A DNA stretch of 39,240 bases from Lachnospiraceae bacterium (GCA_024698145.1 JAILRO010000015.1:1-39240); one strand, 5' to 3'; numbered from the stretch's first letter, positions 25,909-34,300 are shown. Translations and numbers: made by a program. The notes: generated from the letters alone by a model not told the origin.

Positions 25909-25937
25909 ATTATAAATCATATCGTTCAAACCGTCAA
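25909..25937 (-). promoter_or_regulatory. Promoter of the proB-fliB-nudC operon
   Basis: Minus strand TTGACG (25937-25932), 17 bp, TATAAT (25914-25909), 67 bases before proB. Confidence 0.85.
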
Positions 25938-25957
25938 ATCATAATATTTTATCGTAA

Positions 25958-26947
25958 TTATTTTTCTTTTTCTGCACTTACCTTTGTCTTCTTAATAACA
26001 TCAAGAAAACGCTGTCTTATTGCAAATTCAGGGTTATTCCCAAGAAGAGAGATTCTATCCGCTGTAATCATACCGCCTGCCATAGCAAAATGACCACCGC
26101 CTCCACCAAGATCCTTGAGTGCTTCCTGGGTTACAGTTCCTGCATGGTAGAACTTCGTCTCATTTCTTACCGAAAACTTGTAACCACCATTACGTTTGGC
26201 ATAAACAACAGCAAACTCAACCACATCAAGTCCAAGAATAAAATCAGATATCATCGCAACCAATGCATCCGGACAATCAAACGAAATAGCAGCGAATCCT
26301 ACATTCTCATATATCTGAATATTTTTTATAGCTTCACCATAAGCATGTAGATCATCAATCTCCATATTATTGTGATACAAATTGATAATTGTCTGACTAT
26401 CCGCAATCTTGTGAAGATAAGAAAACATTTCTATATCAAAATCCGTCACTCCTCTGTTGAACGAATCAGTATCCATCTTAAGTCCATAAAGAAGTGCTGT
26501 CGCAGTATTCGTATCAAGCGTTGTATTACTTTTTATAAAATACTCCGTGACAATCGAGCTACACGCACCACATATTCTAATATCGCTATACTTATAAGAA
26601 CAAGGTATCATTGTCGGATGATGGTCTATTGCAGCAACCTCGTTCCCCGGGAAATCAGTTATGTTGGAATTATATTTCTGCGAATCCATCGTCACTATGT
26701 AATCCTGCTCATCCATATCCGATATATCATCGATATTTACAGCATTTATCCCAAACACTTCTATCATCTTCTTAGTGCTTGATTTGTCGATTTTCCCTGC
26801 ATAACAAATGATACTTTTCACGCCATGAGCCTGCAGAAACACCTGCATACCATAAGCAGATGCCAGTGCATCCGGATCAGGGAAATTATGAGTCTGCAAA
26901 AACACAACATGACCTTTAAGTAATTCAACAAGCGCCTTCCAATCCAT
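25958..26947 (-). CDS. DHH/DHHA1 phosphoesterase (NrnA/GdpP-like catalytic module)
   Basis: 329 aa, cytosolic. DHH motifs: NFPDPDALASAYG (metal-binding DxD), TMDSQ, the signature AIDHHP, and the DHHA1-type C-terminal GGGGGHFAMAGG. Relatives degrade oligoribonucleotides, pAp or cyclic dinucleotides; there are no PAS, CBS or RecJ-type extensions, so an NrnA-like role is the best guess but the substrate is not certain. The ATG at 26947 has GGGAGG six bases upstream; a longer frame to 26974 has none. Monocistronic, divergent from spoVAA. Confidence 0.88.
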   Translation of the reverse strand: MDWKALVELLKGHVVFLQTHNFPDPDALASAYGMQVFLQAHGVKSIICYAGKIDKSSTKKMIEVFGINAVNIDDISDMDEQDYIVTMDSQKYNSNITDFPGNEVAAIDHHPTMIPCSYKYSDIRICGACSSIVTEYFIKSNTTLDTNTATALLYGLKMDTDSFNRGVTDFDIEMFSYLHKIADSQTIINLYHNNMEIDDLHAYGEAIKNIQIYENVGFAAISFDCPDALVAMISDFILGLDVVEFAVVYAKRNGGYKFSVRNETKFYHAGTVTQEALKDLGGGGGHFAMAGGMITADRISLLGNNPEFAIRQRFLDVIKKTKVSAEKEK

Positions 26948-27000
26948 AAAAAACCTCCCACACATAACATTCAATTATCATAAAACCCACTACAACTCTA

Positions 27001-27028
27001 AATATAACAGAAAATACGGATATTTCAA
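27001..27028 (-). promoter_or_regulatory. Promoter of the DHH phosphoesterase gene
   Basis: Minus strand TTGAAA (27028-27023), 16 bp, TATATT (27006-27001), about 54 bases before the start codon. Confidence 0.6.
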
Positions 27029-27115
27029 CATAAAAGACGATTTTACACATAAAAAATGAATTACAAGAGATAATATATTCTGTGGACTATGAAAAATCTT
27101 GAAAAAGGAGCATCC

Positions 27116-27736
27116 ATGAGTGAAATATTATATATTAAAGCCTCTGACTGCAGCGAGGTTGAATACCCCAATGTAATACTTTCTGATTTTCTTACAATAT
27201 ATTCCAATGATAAAAAGCTAGAAAATGAGATAAAAGGTCTGCATTTTTATACATTTCCAAGAGCAGGGCAGATTGCTGTCTCAATAATGAAAATAGTTGA
27301 GCTAATAAACGAAAAGCATCCTAATATTGACATCAAGTTTCTTGGTGAAGAAGATTTTATTATTGAGTACCACATAACTGACAAATACGAAAAACTCAAA
27401 GAAAACCTAGCCACTTGTTTCATATGCCTGGTAGCTTTCTTCGGTGGCGGGTACGCCATAATGTCCTATAACACAGATGTCGGTGCAAAAGAACTGTTTA
27501 TGTATCTTTCCATGCTATTTCTCGGAAACAGCAAGCAAGGTGTTATGATTCTCTCAATTTGCTACAGTCTAGGGCTCACTCTTGGAATGGTATTGTTTTT
27601 CAATCATATAGGCAACAAAAAGCTAAACAAAGATCCAACACCTTTGGAAATACAAATGAGACTTTTTGAAAAAGACCTGGACACAACCATAATCAAGAAT
27701 GCAGACAGACATAATGAAATTCTTGATGTAGAATAA
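27116..27736 (+). CDS. spoVAA: Stage V sporulation protein AA
   Basis: 206 aa. SpoVA proteins form the inner-membrane channel moving Ca2+-dipicolinate into the forespore and out at germination. The N-terminal half is soluble (MSEILYIKASDCSEVEYPN...), followed by two membrane segments (about residues 105-130 and 145-170) and the SpoVAA-type tail PTPLEIQMRLFEKDLDTTII. The ATG at 27116 has AAGGAG five bases upstream; the frame extends nine codons further without one. It is the first gene of spoVAA-AB-AC. I could not find a convincing sigma-G promoter by eye. Confidence 0.9.
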   Translation: MSEILYIKASDCSEVEYPNVILSDFLTIYSNDKKLENEIKGLHFYTFPRAGQIAVSIMKIVELINEKHPNIDIKFLGEEDFIIEYHITDKYEKLKENLATCFICLVAFFGGGYAIMSYNTDVGAKELFMYLSMLFLGNSKQGVMILSICYSLGLTLGMVLFFNHIGNKKLNKDPTPLEIQMRLFEKDLDTTIIKNADRHNEILDVE

Positions 27737-27778
27737 GTCTTTGTTGTTATTTTATAAAATGTGAAGGTGACATTTATT

Positions 27779-28231
27779 ATGAAATATGGATTCCTAACAG
27801 TCTTTGGTTTATCTGCCGGTCTTGTAACCGCCGGTGCTTTTGTAGCATTTATTGCAATGATTGGCATATTCCCGAAATTAGCTGCAAAAACAAAAACCGG
27901 AAACGAATGCATCTTATACGAAAACTGTATTATGCTCGGAATACTAGTTGCAACACTCTTACAGTTTTTTATGACGTATGAATCAATGGGAATAGATACA
28001 CCAACAATCCCACCCTCATCTTTCGGTATAGCAATACTAATATTCATAGGCACATTTGGCGGAATATATATCGGCTTCCTAATTGGCGGATTATCCGAAG
28101 TTCTCAATACATTTCCTATTTTTGCAAGGAAAACACACATCGCGAATAAACTGCCTTATGTCATATATGCATTAGCTCTGGGTAAGGGAACATTTAATCT
28201 GTTTCAGACATTCATATTGGATAAACTATAG
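27779..28231 (+). CDS. spoVAB: Stage V sporulation protein AB
   Basis: 150 aa, almost entirely membrane: four hydrophobic stretches (GFLTVFGLSAGLVTAGAFVAF, CIMLGILVATLLQFF, FGIAILIFIGTFGGIYIGFL, PYVIYALALGKGTFNLF, the last weaker), with the conserved loop between segments two and three and SEVLNTFPIFARK near the C-terminus. Size and gene order identify SpoVAB. The ATG at 27779 follows AAGGTG by nine bases. It lies 42 bases after spoVAA and 90 before spoVAC. Confidence 0.9.
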   Translation: MKYGFLTVFGLSAGLVTAGAFVAFIAMIGIFPKLAAKTKTGNECILYENCIMLGILVATLLQFFMTYESMGIDTPTIPPSSFGIAILIFIGTFGGIYIGFLIGGLSEVLNTFPIFARKTHIANKLPYVIYALALGKGTFNLFQTFILDKL

Positions 28232-28299
28232 CTGTGAATAATTATCGACAACATACAAATAATAACTCATAAAACATGGAAGAAAGGGGAATATCCAAC

Positions 28300-28365
28300 A
28301 TGGATTGGATTAATATTAAGAATGGAACAACAATTGAGCAACGAAGAGTACAACGAATACGTTGA
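28300..28365 (+). CDS. 21-codon ORF overlapping the spoVAC start, out of frame
   Basis: The strong ribosome site AGAAAGGGGA precedes an ATG at 28300 that opens a 21-codon frame (MDWINIKNGTT...) ending TGA at 28363-28365, inside spoVAC but in another frame. spoVAC's own ATG (28322) has only TTAAGA before it. This is either a leader peptide coupling translation to spoVAC or the remains of a one-base change: dropping one A at 28321-28322 would join MDWINIK to spoVAC. Confidence 0.4.
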   Translation: MDWINIKNGTTIEQRRVQRIR

Positions 28366-28783
28366 GCAGGTCACACCCAAATATAATATCTTTAAAAATT
28401 GTTTTAACGCCTTCTGGGTTGGTGGTGCAATATGTGTTTTGGGCGAAGTAATATTTCAATTCTTCAGAAGACAGTTTGGACTTTCTCAAGCAGATGCCGC
28501 TAGCTATGAGTCAATGATTCTCGTTCTTACAAGTGTCATCCTCACGGGCTTAAATGCATACGGACACATTGCACGTTTTGCAGGTGCAGGTGCTTTGGTT
28601 CCAATCACAGGTTTCGCCAATTCCGTCGCAGCCCCTGCAATTGAATACCAGAAAGAAGGTCAGGTATTCGGAATAGGTGTTAAAATATTCACAATTGCAG
28701 GACCTGTTATACTGTATGGAATATTCACAAGCTGGGTGTTAGGAATAGGATACTTGTTCGGAAAAATATGGGGACTGTGGTAA
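28322..28783 (+). CDS. spoVAC: Stage V sporulation protein AC
   Basis: 153 aa inner-membrane protein; B. subtilis SpoVAC behaves as a mechanosensitive channel releasing dipicolinate during germination. Family hallmarks: an N-terminal TPKYNIFKNCFNAFWVGGAI, then LTGLNAYGHIARFAGAGALV, PITGFANSVAAPAIEYQKEG, and the C-terminal helices GIGVKIFTIAGPVILYGIF. Length is normal from the ATG at 28322, but that start lacks a good ribosome site (see the overlapping 21-codon ORF). The stop codon sits in the loop of the terminator hairpin. spoVAD and spoVAE do not follow. Confidence 0.92.
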   Translation: MEQQLSNEEYNEYVEQVTPKYNIFKNCFNAFWVGGAICVLGEVIFQFFRRQFGLSQADAASYESMILVLTSVILTGLNAYGHIARFAGAGALVPITGFANSVAAPAIEYQKEGQVFGIGVKIFTIAGPVILYGIFTSWVLGIGYLFGKIWGLW

Positions 28784-28793
28784 CACAGCCCCC
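28770..28793. terminator. Terminator between convergent spoVAC and cheB
   Basis: GGGGACTGTG-gtaa-CACAGCCCC: nine GC-rich pairs with one bulge; the spoVAC TAA is in the loop. It is followed on plus by a T-rich stretch (TGATTCTTTCTT) and on minus by ATATTTTT, so it can work in both directions. Confidence 0.8.
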
Positions 28794-28812
28794 TGATTCT
28801 TTCTTACTATAA

Positions 28813-29898
28813 TTAATTTCCCATAACCCCTACACGCATGATAACCTCTTGTGCAATCTGCGGTAGTGCCACAACCTCATCCGAAAGTCCGGCTTTAACA
28901 ATAGCTCTTGGCATTCCGTAAACAATCGAACTGCTTTCATCCTGTGAAATAACATACGCCTGTCTCTTGTCTTTCAAATGCATTATACCTTCGGTTCCGT
29001 CCGCTCCCATTCCGGTCATAATAACACAAACTATGTTATCGTATTTGGTTCCGATCAAAGATTCATACATATAATTTGCACACGGTTTTACACCTTCTCT
29101 TGTCGGTTCGTCAGAATATGTAATAATATTTTTTCCTGCCGAAATCCTCTTCACGTTCAGGTGACTTCCTGCCCGTGCTATATACACACAGCCTTTCTTT
29201 AGCACTTCTCCTTCTGTAGCTTCTTTTACCTCGATTTCACTCATCTTGTTAAGTCTGTCAGCCAAAGTTGCGGTAAATCCTTTCGGCATATGTTGTACTA
29301 TAATTACCGGTGCGTTAAGCTGTGGTGGCAAATGTGGCACCACCGATTCTAATGATTTGGGACCTCCCGTCGAAACAGCAATTGCAACAACCGACTCTCC
29401 GGCTATATGTATTGGCTTTTTCTTAACAATATCAACGACCTGACTAACAATTTTCTTGTTTGCCCGGGACTGCTCGTACGATTCAAAAACAGGCGGTTTA
29501 CTGTCAGCCACAACCGCAAGTGTACGTAACATAGTAGTCATAAATTCTTCTGTTTTACAATCAGACACATTCTGTGGCTTATGCACAAAATCCAGCGCGC
29601 CCATTTCCAATGCATCAAGTGTTACGCTTGCGCCCTCCATAGTATCAGTACTTGCCATCATAACCCTTGCACTGATGTTGTTCTTACGAAGTTCGTTAAG
29701 CAATTGAAGACCGTTCATCTTAGGCATATTGACATCAAGAACAACCGCATCATATGTATTCCTCTTAAGCAATCCAAGGGCAGCTTCACCATCATGCGCC
29801 TTAGCTACAACCTCAAATCTCTCATCACTGTTTATTATATCGCTTAAAACTTTTCTCATAAGCGCTGAATCATCTACTACAAGTATTTTCTTTGCCAT
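28813..29898 (-). CDS. cheB: Chemotaxis response regulator protein-glutamate methylesterase
   Basis: 361 aa. N-terminal receiver domain (KKILVVDDSALMRK, phospho-acceptor Asp in VLDVNMPKMNG, STDT, HKPQ) and C-terminal methylesterase with the Ser-His-Asp triad in AVSTGGPKS, IVQHMPKGF and MTGMGADGTEG. CheB demethylates chemoreceptors to reset adaptation. The ATG at 29898 follows AAGGGGAG by six bases; the open frame goes 26 codons further without family similarity. It lies alone next to ybaK, away from other che genes; with fliB and the chemoreceptor remnant it points to a motile organism. Confidence 0.95.
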   Translation of the reverse strand: MAKKILVVDDSALMRKVLSDIINSDERFEVVAKAHDGEAALGLLKRNTYDAVVLDVNMPKMNGLQLLNELRKNNISARVMMASTDTMEGASVTLDALEMGALDFVHKPQNVSDCKTEEFMTTMLRTLAVVADSKPPVFESYEQSRANKKIVSQVVDIVKKKPIHIAGESVVAIAVSTGGPKSLESVVPHLPPQLNAPVIIVQHMPKGFTATLADRLNKMSEIEVKEATEGEVLKKGCVYIARAGSHLNVKRISAGKNIITYSDEPTREGVKPCANYMYESLIGTKYDNIVCVIMTGMGADGTEGIMHLKDKRQAYVISQDESSSIVYGMPRAIVKAGLSDEVVALPQIAQEVIMRVGVMGN

Positions 29899-29928
29899 CT
29901 CAGTCTCCCCTTTACTGATCAAATTCCG

Positions 29929-29942
29929 ATATACCGGTATAT
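29929..29942. repeat. 14-bp perfect palindrome between ybaK and cheB
   Basis: ATATACCGGTATAT, perfectly self-complementary, directly after the ybaK stop and 31 bases before the cheB start. Possible operator or RNA hairpin; no partner identified. Confidence 0.5.
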
Positions 29943-30425
29943 TCAAGCATCTGTAACTATATCCGCCTCTATACATCTTACTACTGCAATAAGATCTTTT
30001 GGTGATAACTCAACCTGAAAGCCAACCTTTCCGGCACTTACATATATTTTATCATAATCCGAGGCTGTTTTGTGTATAAATGTGCGAAATTGCTTCTTCA
30101 TTCCGATTGGCGAACAACCACCATGAACATAACCGGTAAGTGGCAGCAACTCCTTCTGTTTTATCATGCTTACCGCCTTCTCACCACACGCCTTTGCAGC
30201 CTTTTTCAAATCAAGTTCAGCATTTACCGGAACAACAAAGACATAATATTGTCCCGACTTTCCTTGAGTTACCAATGTTTTAAACACTTTTTTTAACGGT
30301 TCTCCCAATATAACAGCTATCTCGCCTCCACTCATAGTTGCGTCAGGTTCATAGCTGTGACTTGTATATGTAATCTTCTTCCCGTCTAAAACTCGCATGA
30401 CGTTGGTTTTTTCTTCCTTTTTCAT
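29943..30425 (-). CDS. ybaK: YbaK/EbsC-type aminoacyl-tRNA deacylase
   Basis: 160 aa. YbaK-family proteins hydrolyse Cys-tRNA(Pro) and related mischarged tRNAs. Typical features: an N-terminal KTNVMRVLDGKKITYTSHSY, the GEPLKKVFKTLV segment, YYVFVVPVNAELDLKKAA, and the Gly loop GYVHGGCSPIGMKK with the catalytic-region Lys and Gly residues. The ATG at 30425 (MKKEEKTN) follows AAGGG by nine bases; the frame extends 21 codons further upstream. It ends 44 bases before cheB, so co-transcription is likely. Confidence 0.93.
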   Translation of the reverse strand: MKKEEKTNVMRVLDGKKITYTSHSYEPDATMSGGEIAVILGEPLKKVFKTLVTQGKSGQYYVFVVPVNAELDLKKAAKACGEKAVSMIKQKELLPLTGYVHGGCSPIGMKKQFRTFIHKTASDYDKIYVSAGKVGFQVELSPKDLIAVVRCIEADIVTDA

Positions 30426-30497
30426 CAATTCTAACCCTTTCAAATTATCTATAATATTTATAACAAAAGTCGTACGTCTTTTGCCCAATCATGTCAA

Positions 30498-30526
30498 TTG
30501 ATATAACCACAAAAATATGTTAGAGT
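30498..30526 (+). promoter_or_regulatory. Promoter of the L,D-transpeptidase gene
   Basis: Plus strand TTGATA (30498-30503), 17 bp, TAGAGT (30521-30526), 29 bases before the start codon. Confidence 0.55.
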
Positions 30527-30555
30527 AAACAAAACATATATTACGGAGATACTTT

Positions 30556-31539
30556 ATGAATAAATCAAAATATATCACAATCTTATTCTTCATTATTACT
30601 ATTTCAATATTTTCCCCGATCAAAGCCCATGCAATTGAAACTTTCAATAACATAAACGAGCCGGCAATAACTAACATTATCTTGCGTTCAAAGAGTTCAT
30701 TTAATGTTACGTTATCGCGAGTTTCTGATGTGGATGGATACTACATATATAATATCGAAGACGACGGCTCTCTCACTCTTTTAAAGACTGTAAATGACAA
30801 CTATACCAGTCATGTAACGTTAAAAGGAATGACTTACGGTCGCAGCTACAGACTGACAGTAAAGGCCTACAAGTTATCAGAAAACGGCGAGATTATCACT
30901 AGTAATTACGACCCAAACGGTATAACAAAGAAACTTAATGTATCAACCCGCTATAAAAAAGGTCTCAAATATTATTATGATGCCGACGGAAAAATAATAA
31001 AAGATGTTGAACATTTTCTGCCTAAAAAAAGAAAATACATGATTAAAGTCAACACAAAAAAATGCGTCGTAACTGTATATGCAAAGGACGGCAGAAAAGG
31101 ATATCGGATTCCTGTCAAATCTTTCATATGTTCACCCGGGAAATATACAAGTTCGGGTACATTTACCGTTGGTGAAAAATACCGTTACAGAAGTCTGTTC
31201 TATAATTCATACAGTCAATGGACCGCTGTAATACACGGGAACATTCTGTTCCACACCACACCATACAAATCATACGGCAACAACAATTCTTTGGATGTAG
31301 CTGAATATAACAAACTTGGAACCCCTGCTTCTCACGGATGTATAAGGCTGCAGTGTGAAGCTGTAAAATGGATATACGACAACTGCAAAAGAGGAACAAA
31401 GGTTGTTATATACAGAAGCAAAAATTCCGGTCCGTTCGGTAAGCCTAAGTTTGCCAAACTTCCCAAATGGCACAAATGGGATCCTACGGACCCCACTGCC
31501 ATAAAGAAATGTCAAAAACATAACTGCAAACATCTGTAA
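30556..31539 (+). CDS. Secreted L,D-transpeptidase (YkuD) with N-terminal Fn3-like domain
   Basis: 327 aa. Signal peptide (KYITILFFIITISIF ... AHA), then a fibronectin-III-like domain (about 36-130; GYYIYNI, YGRSYRLTVKAY), then a YkuD domain (about 160-290). The catalytic motif is complete: His in AVIHGNILFHT and Ser259-His260-Gly261-Cys262-Ile-Arg in ASHGCIRLQ. Such enzymes make 3-3 peptidoglycan cross-links or attach proteins to the wall, outside the membrane. A basic His/Lys-rich tail ends the protein. The start follows GGAG by seven bases. Convergent with the GGDEF gene with only 15 bases between stops and no obvious terminator. Confidence 0.92.
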   Translation: MNKSKYITILFFIITISIFSPIKAHAIETFNNINEPAITNIILRSKSSFNVTLSRVSDVDGYYIYNIEDDGSLTLLKTVNDNYTSHVTLKGMTYGRSYRLTVKAYKLSENGEIITSNYDPNGITKKLNVSTRYKKGLKYYYDADGKIIKDVEHFLPKKRKYMIKVNTKKCVVTVYAKDGRKGYRIPVKSFICSPGKYTSSGTFTVGEKYRYRSLFYNSYSQWTAVIHGNILFHTTPYKSYGNNNSLDVAEYNKLGTPASHGCIRLQCEAVKWIYDNCKRGTKVVIYRSKNSGPFGKPKFAKLPKWHKWDPTDPTAIKKCQKHNCKHL

Positions 31540-31554
31540 ATGTAAGCCGGCATA

Positions 31555-33930
31555 TCAATTGTCTTCTTTGATGACACTTTGACGTCTTGTCTTTTTCGCC
31601 TCATAGAGACAAGCATCGGCCTGACTTGTAAGTTCCGCTATAGAGTAGTTTTCAGTACATGTAAATGTCACACAGCCTGTAGAAAACTCAACATAATAAG
31701 GCTTATCGCAGTTTTCGTTAAACTTACGACAGTTTTCTTTGAGTTGCTTAATAATCTCTTCTGTATCCGATTCATTTTCACAGATTATGAAGGAAACAAA
31801 CTCATCACCGCCTATACGTCCGCAAACAGTCCCCTCACTGCGAAAAGCAGTAATGGTATCCCTTAAAATAGCAGATGCATTCTCAAGTGCAAAGTCACCA
31901 TCTTTATGTCCAAACTTATCATTTATCTGTTTCAAATGATCAAGATCTGAAAAAAATACAGCTGCCTTGGCACCTATATGTGTATTAAGTTCAGTAACCG
32001 CATTCTCGATAAATCCACGTCTGTTGAACAATCCCGTAAGTGAATCCGTAGAAGAAACAAAACTTAACACCTGATTCTTATTCCTTAACTCTTTCAAGGT
32101 TTCATACAACTGACGCTTAACCTCATTCTCTCGCTGACTAATCTGCATATAAGCCTTGGCAGTACTTATCTGTAACGCCGCGCCATACATAAGTCCTATA
32201 GATGCAGCATCAATCTCGCTTAAAAGTATTCCATATTGATATTCCTTGGCAAACAACATAAATGCAACATAATTATGTTTCGATGTTGCCAGAAACTTCG
32301 CTGCAAATCCTTCTTTTTTCGTAACAACAGGACGATCCTTCTTATCATACACTCGTATTTTATTGTTCGTATATTTTGCTGCAAGTTCGAGCTTTTTCGG
32401 ACATTTGAACTGTTCATCTCTGTCACATTTGAGAGGTTTGGGCAAAAGATACAGATACGCGCTTTTTGCTCCCTGAGTAACTACATTTTCAAGAGCAAGA
32501 CTGTTAAACTCATTCTCGTCTTCAACCTTTTCAATCATGTATCTGATTGACGCAGGAACAGCCCAGCTCTTGTTCATAAGCATCATCATTTTGTCTTCAT
32601 CACTTCTCATAACATAGGAAGTAACATAATTGTCTGTTATGCCAAGAATAAGCCCCAACTGAGCAATCAATTGCGGGTCCTTTTCTTTTTTCATATAGTA
32701 GTGCATTATCTGATGGAACGCACTCAAAAAGCCTGAAAAATCAAGGTTGCCATTACTGTCTTTTCCAAAAAACTTCTGTATTTGCAAAAGAACCGATTCC
32801 GAAATATCCTTATTGTCAATAGTGCTTTTCTTATCTGAAAGTTTTAACAGTGTAGTTAATAGGAACTTGAAGTACTCTTTTCCATTCTTTCTTGACTTTT
32901 CTGCAACCATGCTCTGGTATGAACCAGCTGCTGCAATTGAAACAGCCGTATTGATCATTTCTTTATCGGAAGCACTTTCGATTCTACCAAGTACATCTGT
33001 AAGTTCCAATTCTCCCGAAACATCCTGTGCCTTGCAACCACAAGACTGACGCTTTAGAAACTTTGCCGGCAATTTCATTTTCATCGGTTCGGGGTTATTG
33101 CATAAGGAAACAGCACATTTAAGTGCACGATATCCCATATCAAGTCCGTCTTGATTAGCAGTTGTCAAAGGCGGGTCCATACGCTTTGCAAAATCAACAT
33201 CATCGTATCCGGTTACAGCAATATCTCTTCCCGGTATCAAACCACGCTTTCTGCATACTCTGTAAATACTTAATGCCATTTCATCATTAGCGGAAACTAT
33301 AGCCTGTGCGTCCGGATTGCAATCTAACAGTCGCTCAACAAGATCATCAACTTCAGAAGAATAATCACCATATTCAACCATATTCTCCGTAACATCTATT
33401 CCGTGAGACTTCATTGCTTCCCGGTAAGCACGTTCTCTTTCATTGGAATCTGTGTTATTTTTCGGTCCACTCAAATAAAGTATTCGTTCATATCCATGGT
33501 CTGAAAGCAAATGTTCCATAATCTTATACATGCTTCCATAGTTATCACTGATAATAAAACTATCGCACGAATCTTCGTCATACTCTTCAAGGATAACCAA
33601 CGGTACATTTCTGTACTTCGAAGCAAAAGCTTCTCTGTCGTCTTTATCCAAGTAAATGCACAACGTTCCGTACGATATTATCAAAGCATCCAGACCTGCA
33701 ATCAAAGAATAATCATACAACGAGTTATATTGATAGTTGTACGCGAAGAGATCATTTTCATCGCCCTTCCAAAAATCCAATGCATTACCTTGTGCTCCGA
33801 CGAAAAATGTAATATTAACACTTTCTGTTTTTGCTGCTTCGCATATTCCCTGAATCAATTCCATCGGGTGCTGTGTATGTACATTTCCAATCATTACGCC
33901 TATATGAAATACTCTGTCCTTCATCTTCAT
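31555..33930 (-). CDS. Cytosolic LacI-type ligand-binding domain fused to GGDEF diguanylate cyclase
   Basis: 791 aa. Residues about 5-300 are a periplasmic-binding-protein-like domain of the LacI-regulator type (HIGVMIGN start, LLSDHGYERILYLSGPKNN, QAIVSANDEMALSIYRVCRKRG, DIAVTGYDDVDFAKRMDPPLTT) but with no HTH before it and no signal peptide, so it should sense a small molecule, probably a sugar, inside the cell. A helical middle region (about 310-620) leads to a GGDEF domain (626-791) with an intact GGDEF at 707-711 and FSDLDHLKQIND. The RxxD inhibitory site is missing (Ser and Thr at those positions), so product feedback is unlikely. It lies 13 bases after a small XRE gene in one operon. 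Confidence 0.93.
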   Translation of the reverse strand: MKMKDRVFHIGVMIGNVHTQHPMELIQGICEAAKTESVNITFFVGAQGNALDFWKGDENDLFAYNYQYNSLYDYSLIAGLDALIISYGTLCIYLDKDDREAFASKYRNVPLVILEEYDEDSCDSFIISDNYGSMYKIMEHLLSDHGYERILYLSGPKNNTDSNERERAYREAMKSHGIDVTENMVEYGDYSSEVDDLVERLLDCNPDAQAIVSANDEMALSIYRVCRKRGLIPGRDIAVTGYDDVDFAKRMDPPLTTANQDGLDMGYRALKCAVSLCNNPEPMKMKLPAKFLKRQSCGCKAQDVSGELELTDVLGRIESASDKEMINTAVSIAAAGSYQSMVAEKSRKNGKEYFKFLLTTLLKLSDKKSTIDNKDISESVLLQIQKFFGKDSNGNLDFSGFLSAFHQIMHYYMKKEKDPQLIAQLGLILGITDNYVTSYVMRSDEDKMMMLMNKSWAVPASIRYMIEKVEDENEFNSLALENVVTQGAKSAYLYLLPKPLKCDRDEQFKCPKKLELAAKYTNNKIRVYDKKDRPVVTKKEGFAAKFLATSKHNYVAFMLFAKEYQYGILLSEIDAASIGLMYGAALQISTAKAYMQISQRENEVKRQLYETLKELRNKNQVLSFVSSTDSLTGLFNRRGFIENAVTELNTHIGAKAAVFFSDLDHLKQINDKFGHKDGDFALENASAILRDTITAFRSEGTVCGRIGGDEFVSFIICENESDTEEIIKQLKENCRKFNENCDKPYYVEFSTGCVTFTCTENYSIAELTSQADACLYEAKKTRRQSVIKEDN

Positions 33931-33943
33931 TTTACCCCGTTAT

Positions 33944-34300
33944 TCATATATCTTCTTTCATATTCTTAAGTGCTTGTGCATACCCTAATAATCTTGCCTG
34001 CATCGCTGCATCAAGGGAATTATATGTTTCAAGCAATTCGCCGGCATCGGTCTTCGCATCAACCGCATATATCTCCGCAGGATTGCTTCTTGTTCCATGT
34101 AACTCTACTCCGCTTAACAGCCACTCCGGTGTTACATCTAATACCTTACATATAATCATTATCTTTTCAGACGTTGGATTAGTTTTCTTCTTCTTCCAGT
34201 CACTGACTGTCGTTTCAGGAATTCCGGTTCTTTTTGAAAACTCTTTCTGCGTCATATTAAGTTCAGCTAATTTGTCAAATATTTTGTCTCTTATAGTCAT
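33944..34300 (-). CDS. XRE-family transcriptional regulator
   Basis: 118 aa. An N-terminal Cro/C1-type helix-turn-helix (MTQKEFSKRTGIPETTVSDWKK, recognition helix around ETTVSDWKK) spans about residues 5-62. A C-terminal helical tail (AGELLETYNSLDAAMQARLLGYAQAL) is of the type that mediates dimerisation in phage-like repressors. Its ATG overlaps the stop of the upstream pseudogene as ATGA (34300-34297), so its translation was once, and may still be, coupled to it. It precedes the GGDEF gene by 13 bases. The dyad at 34784-34811 in the operon's promoter is its most likely operator (inference). Confidence 0.92.
   Translation of the reverse strand: MTIRDKIFDKLAELNMTQKEFSKRTGIPETTVSDWKKKKTNPTSEKIMIICKVLDVTPEWLLSGVELHGTRSNPAEIYAVDAKTDAGELLETYNSLDAAMQARLLGYAQALKNMKEDI

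Noticed and set aside
26948-27115. Sigma-G promoter for spoVAA
   Set aside because: Expected biologically, and CATAAAA-like and TGAATT-like words are present, but no pair has acceptable sequence and spacing.
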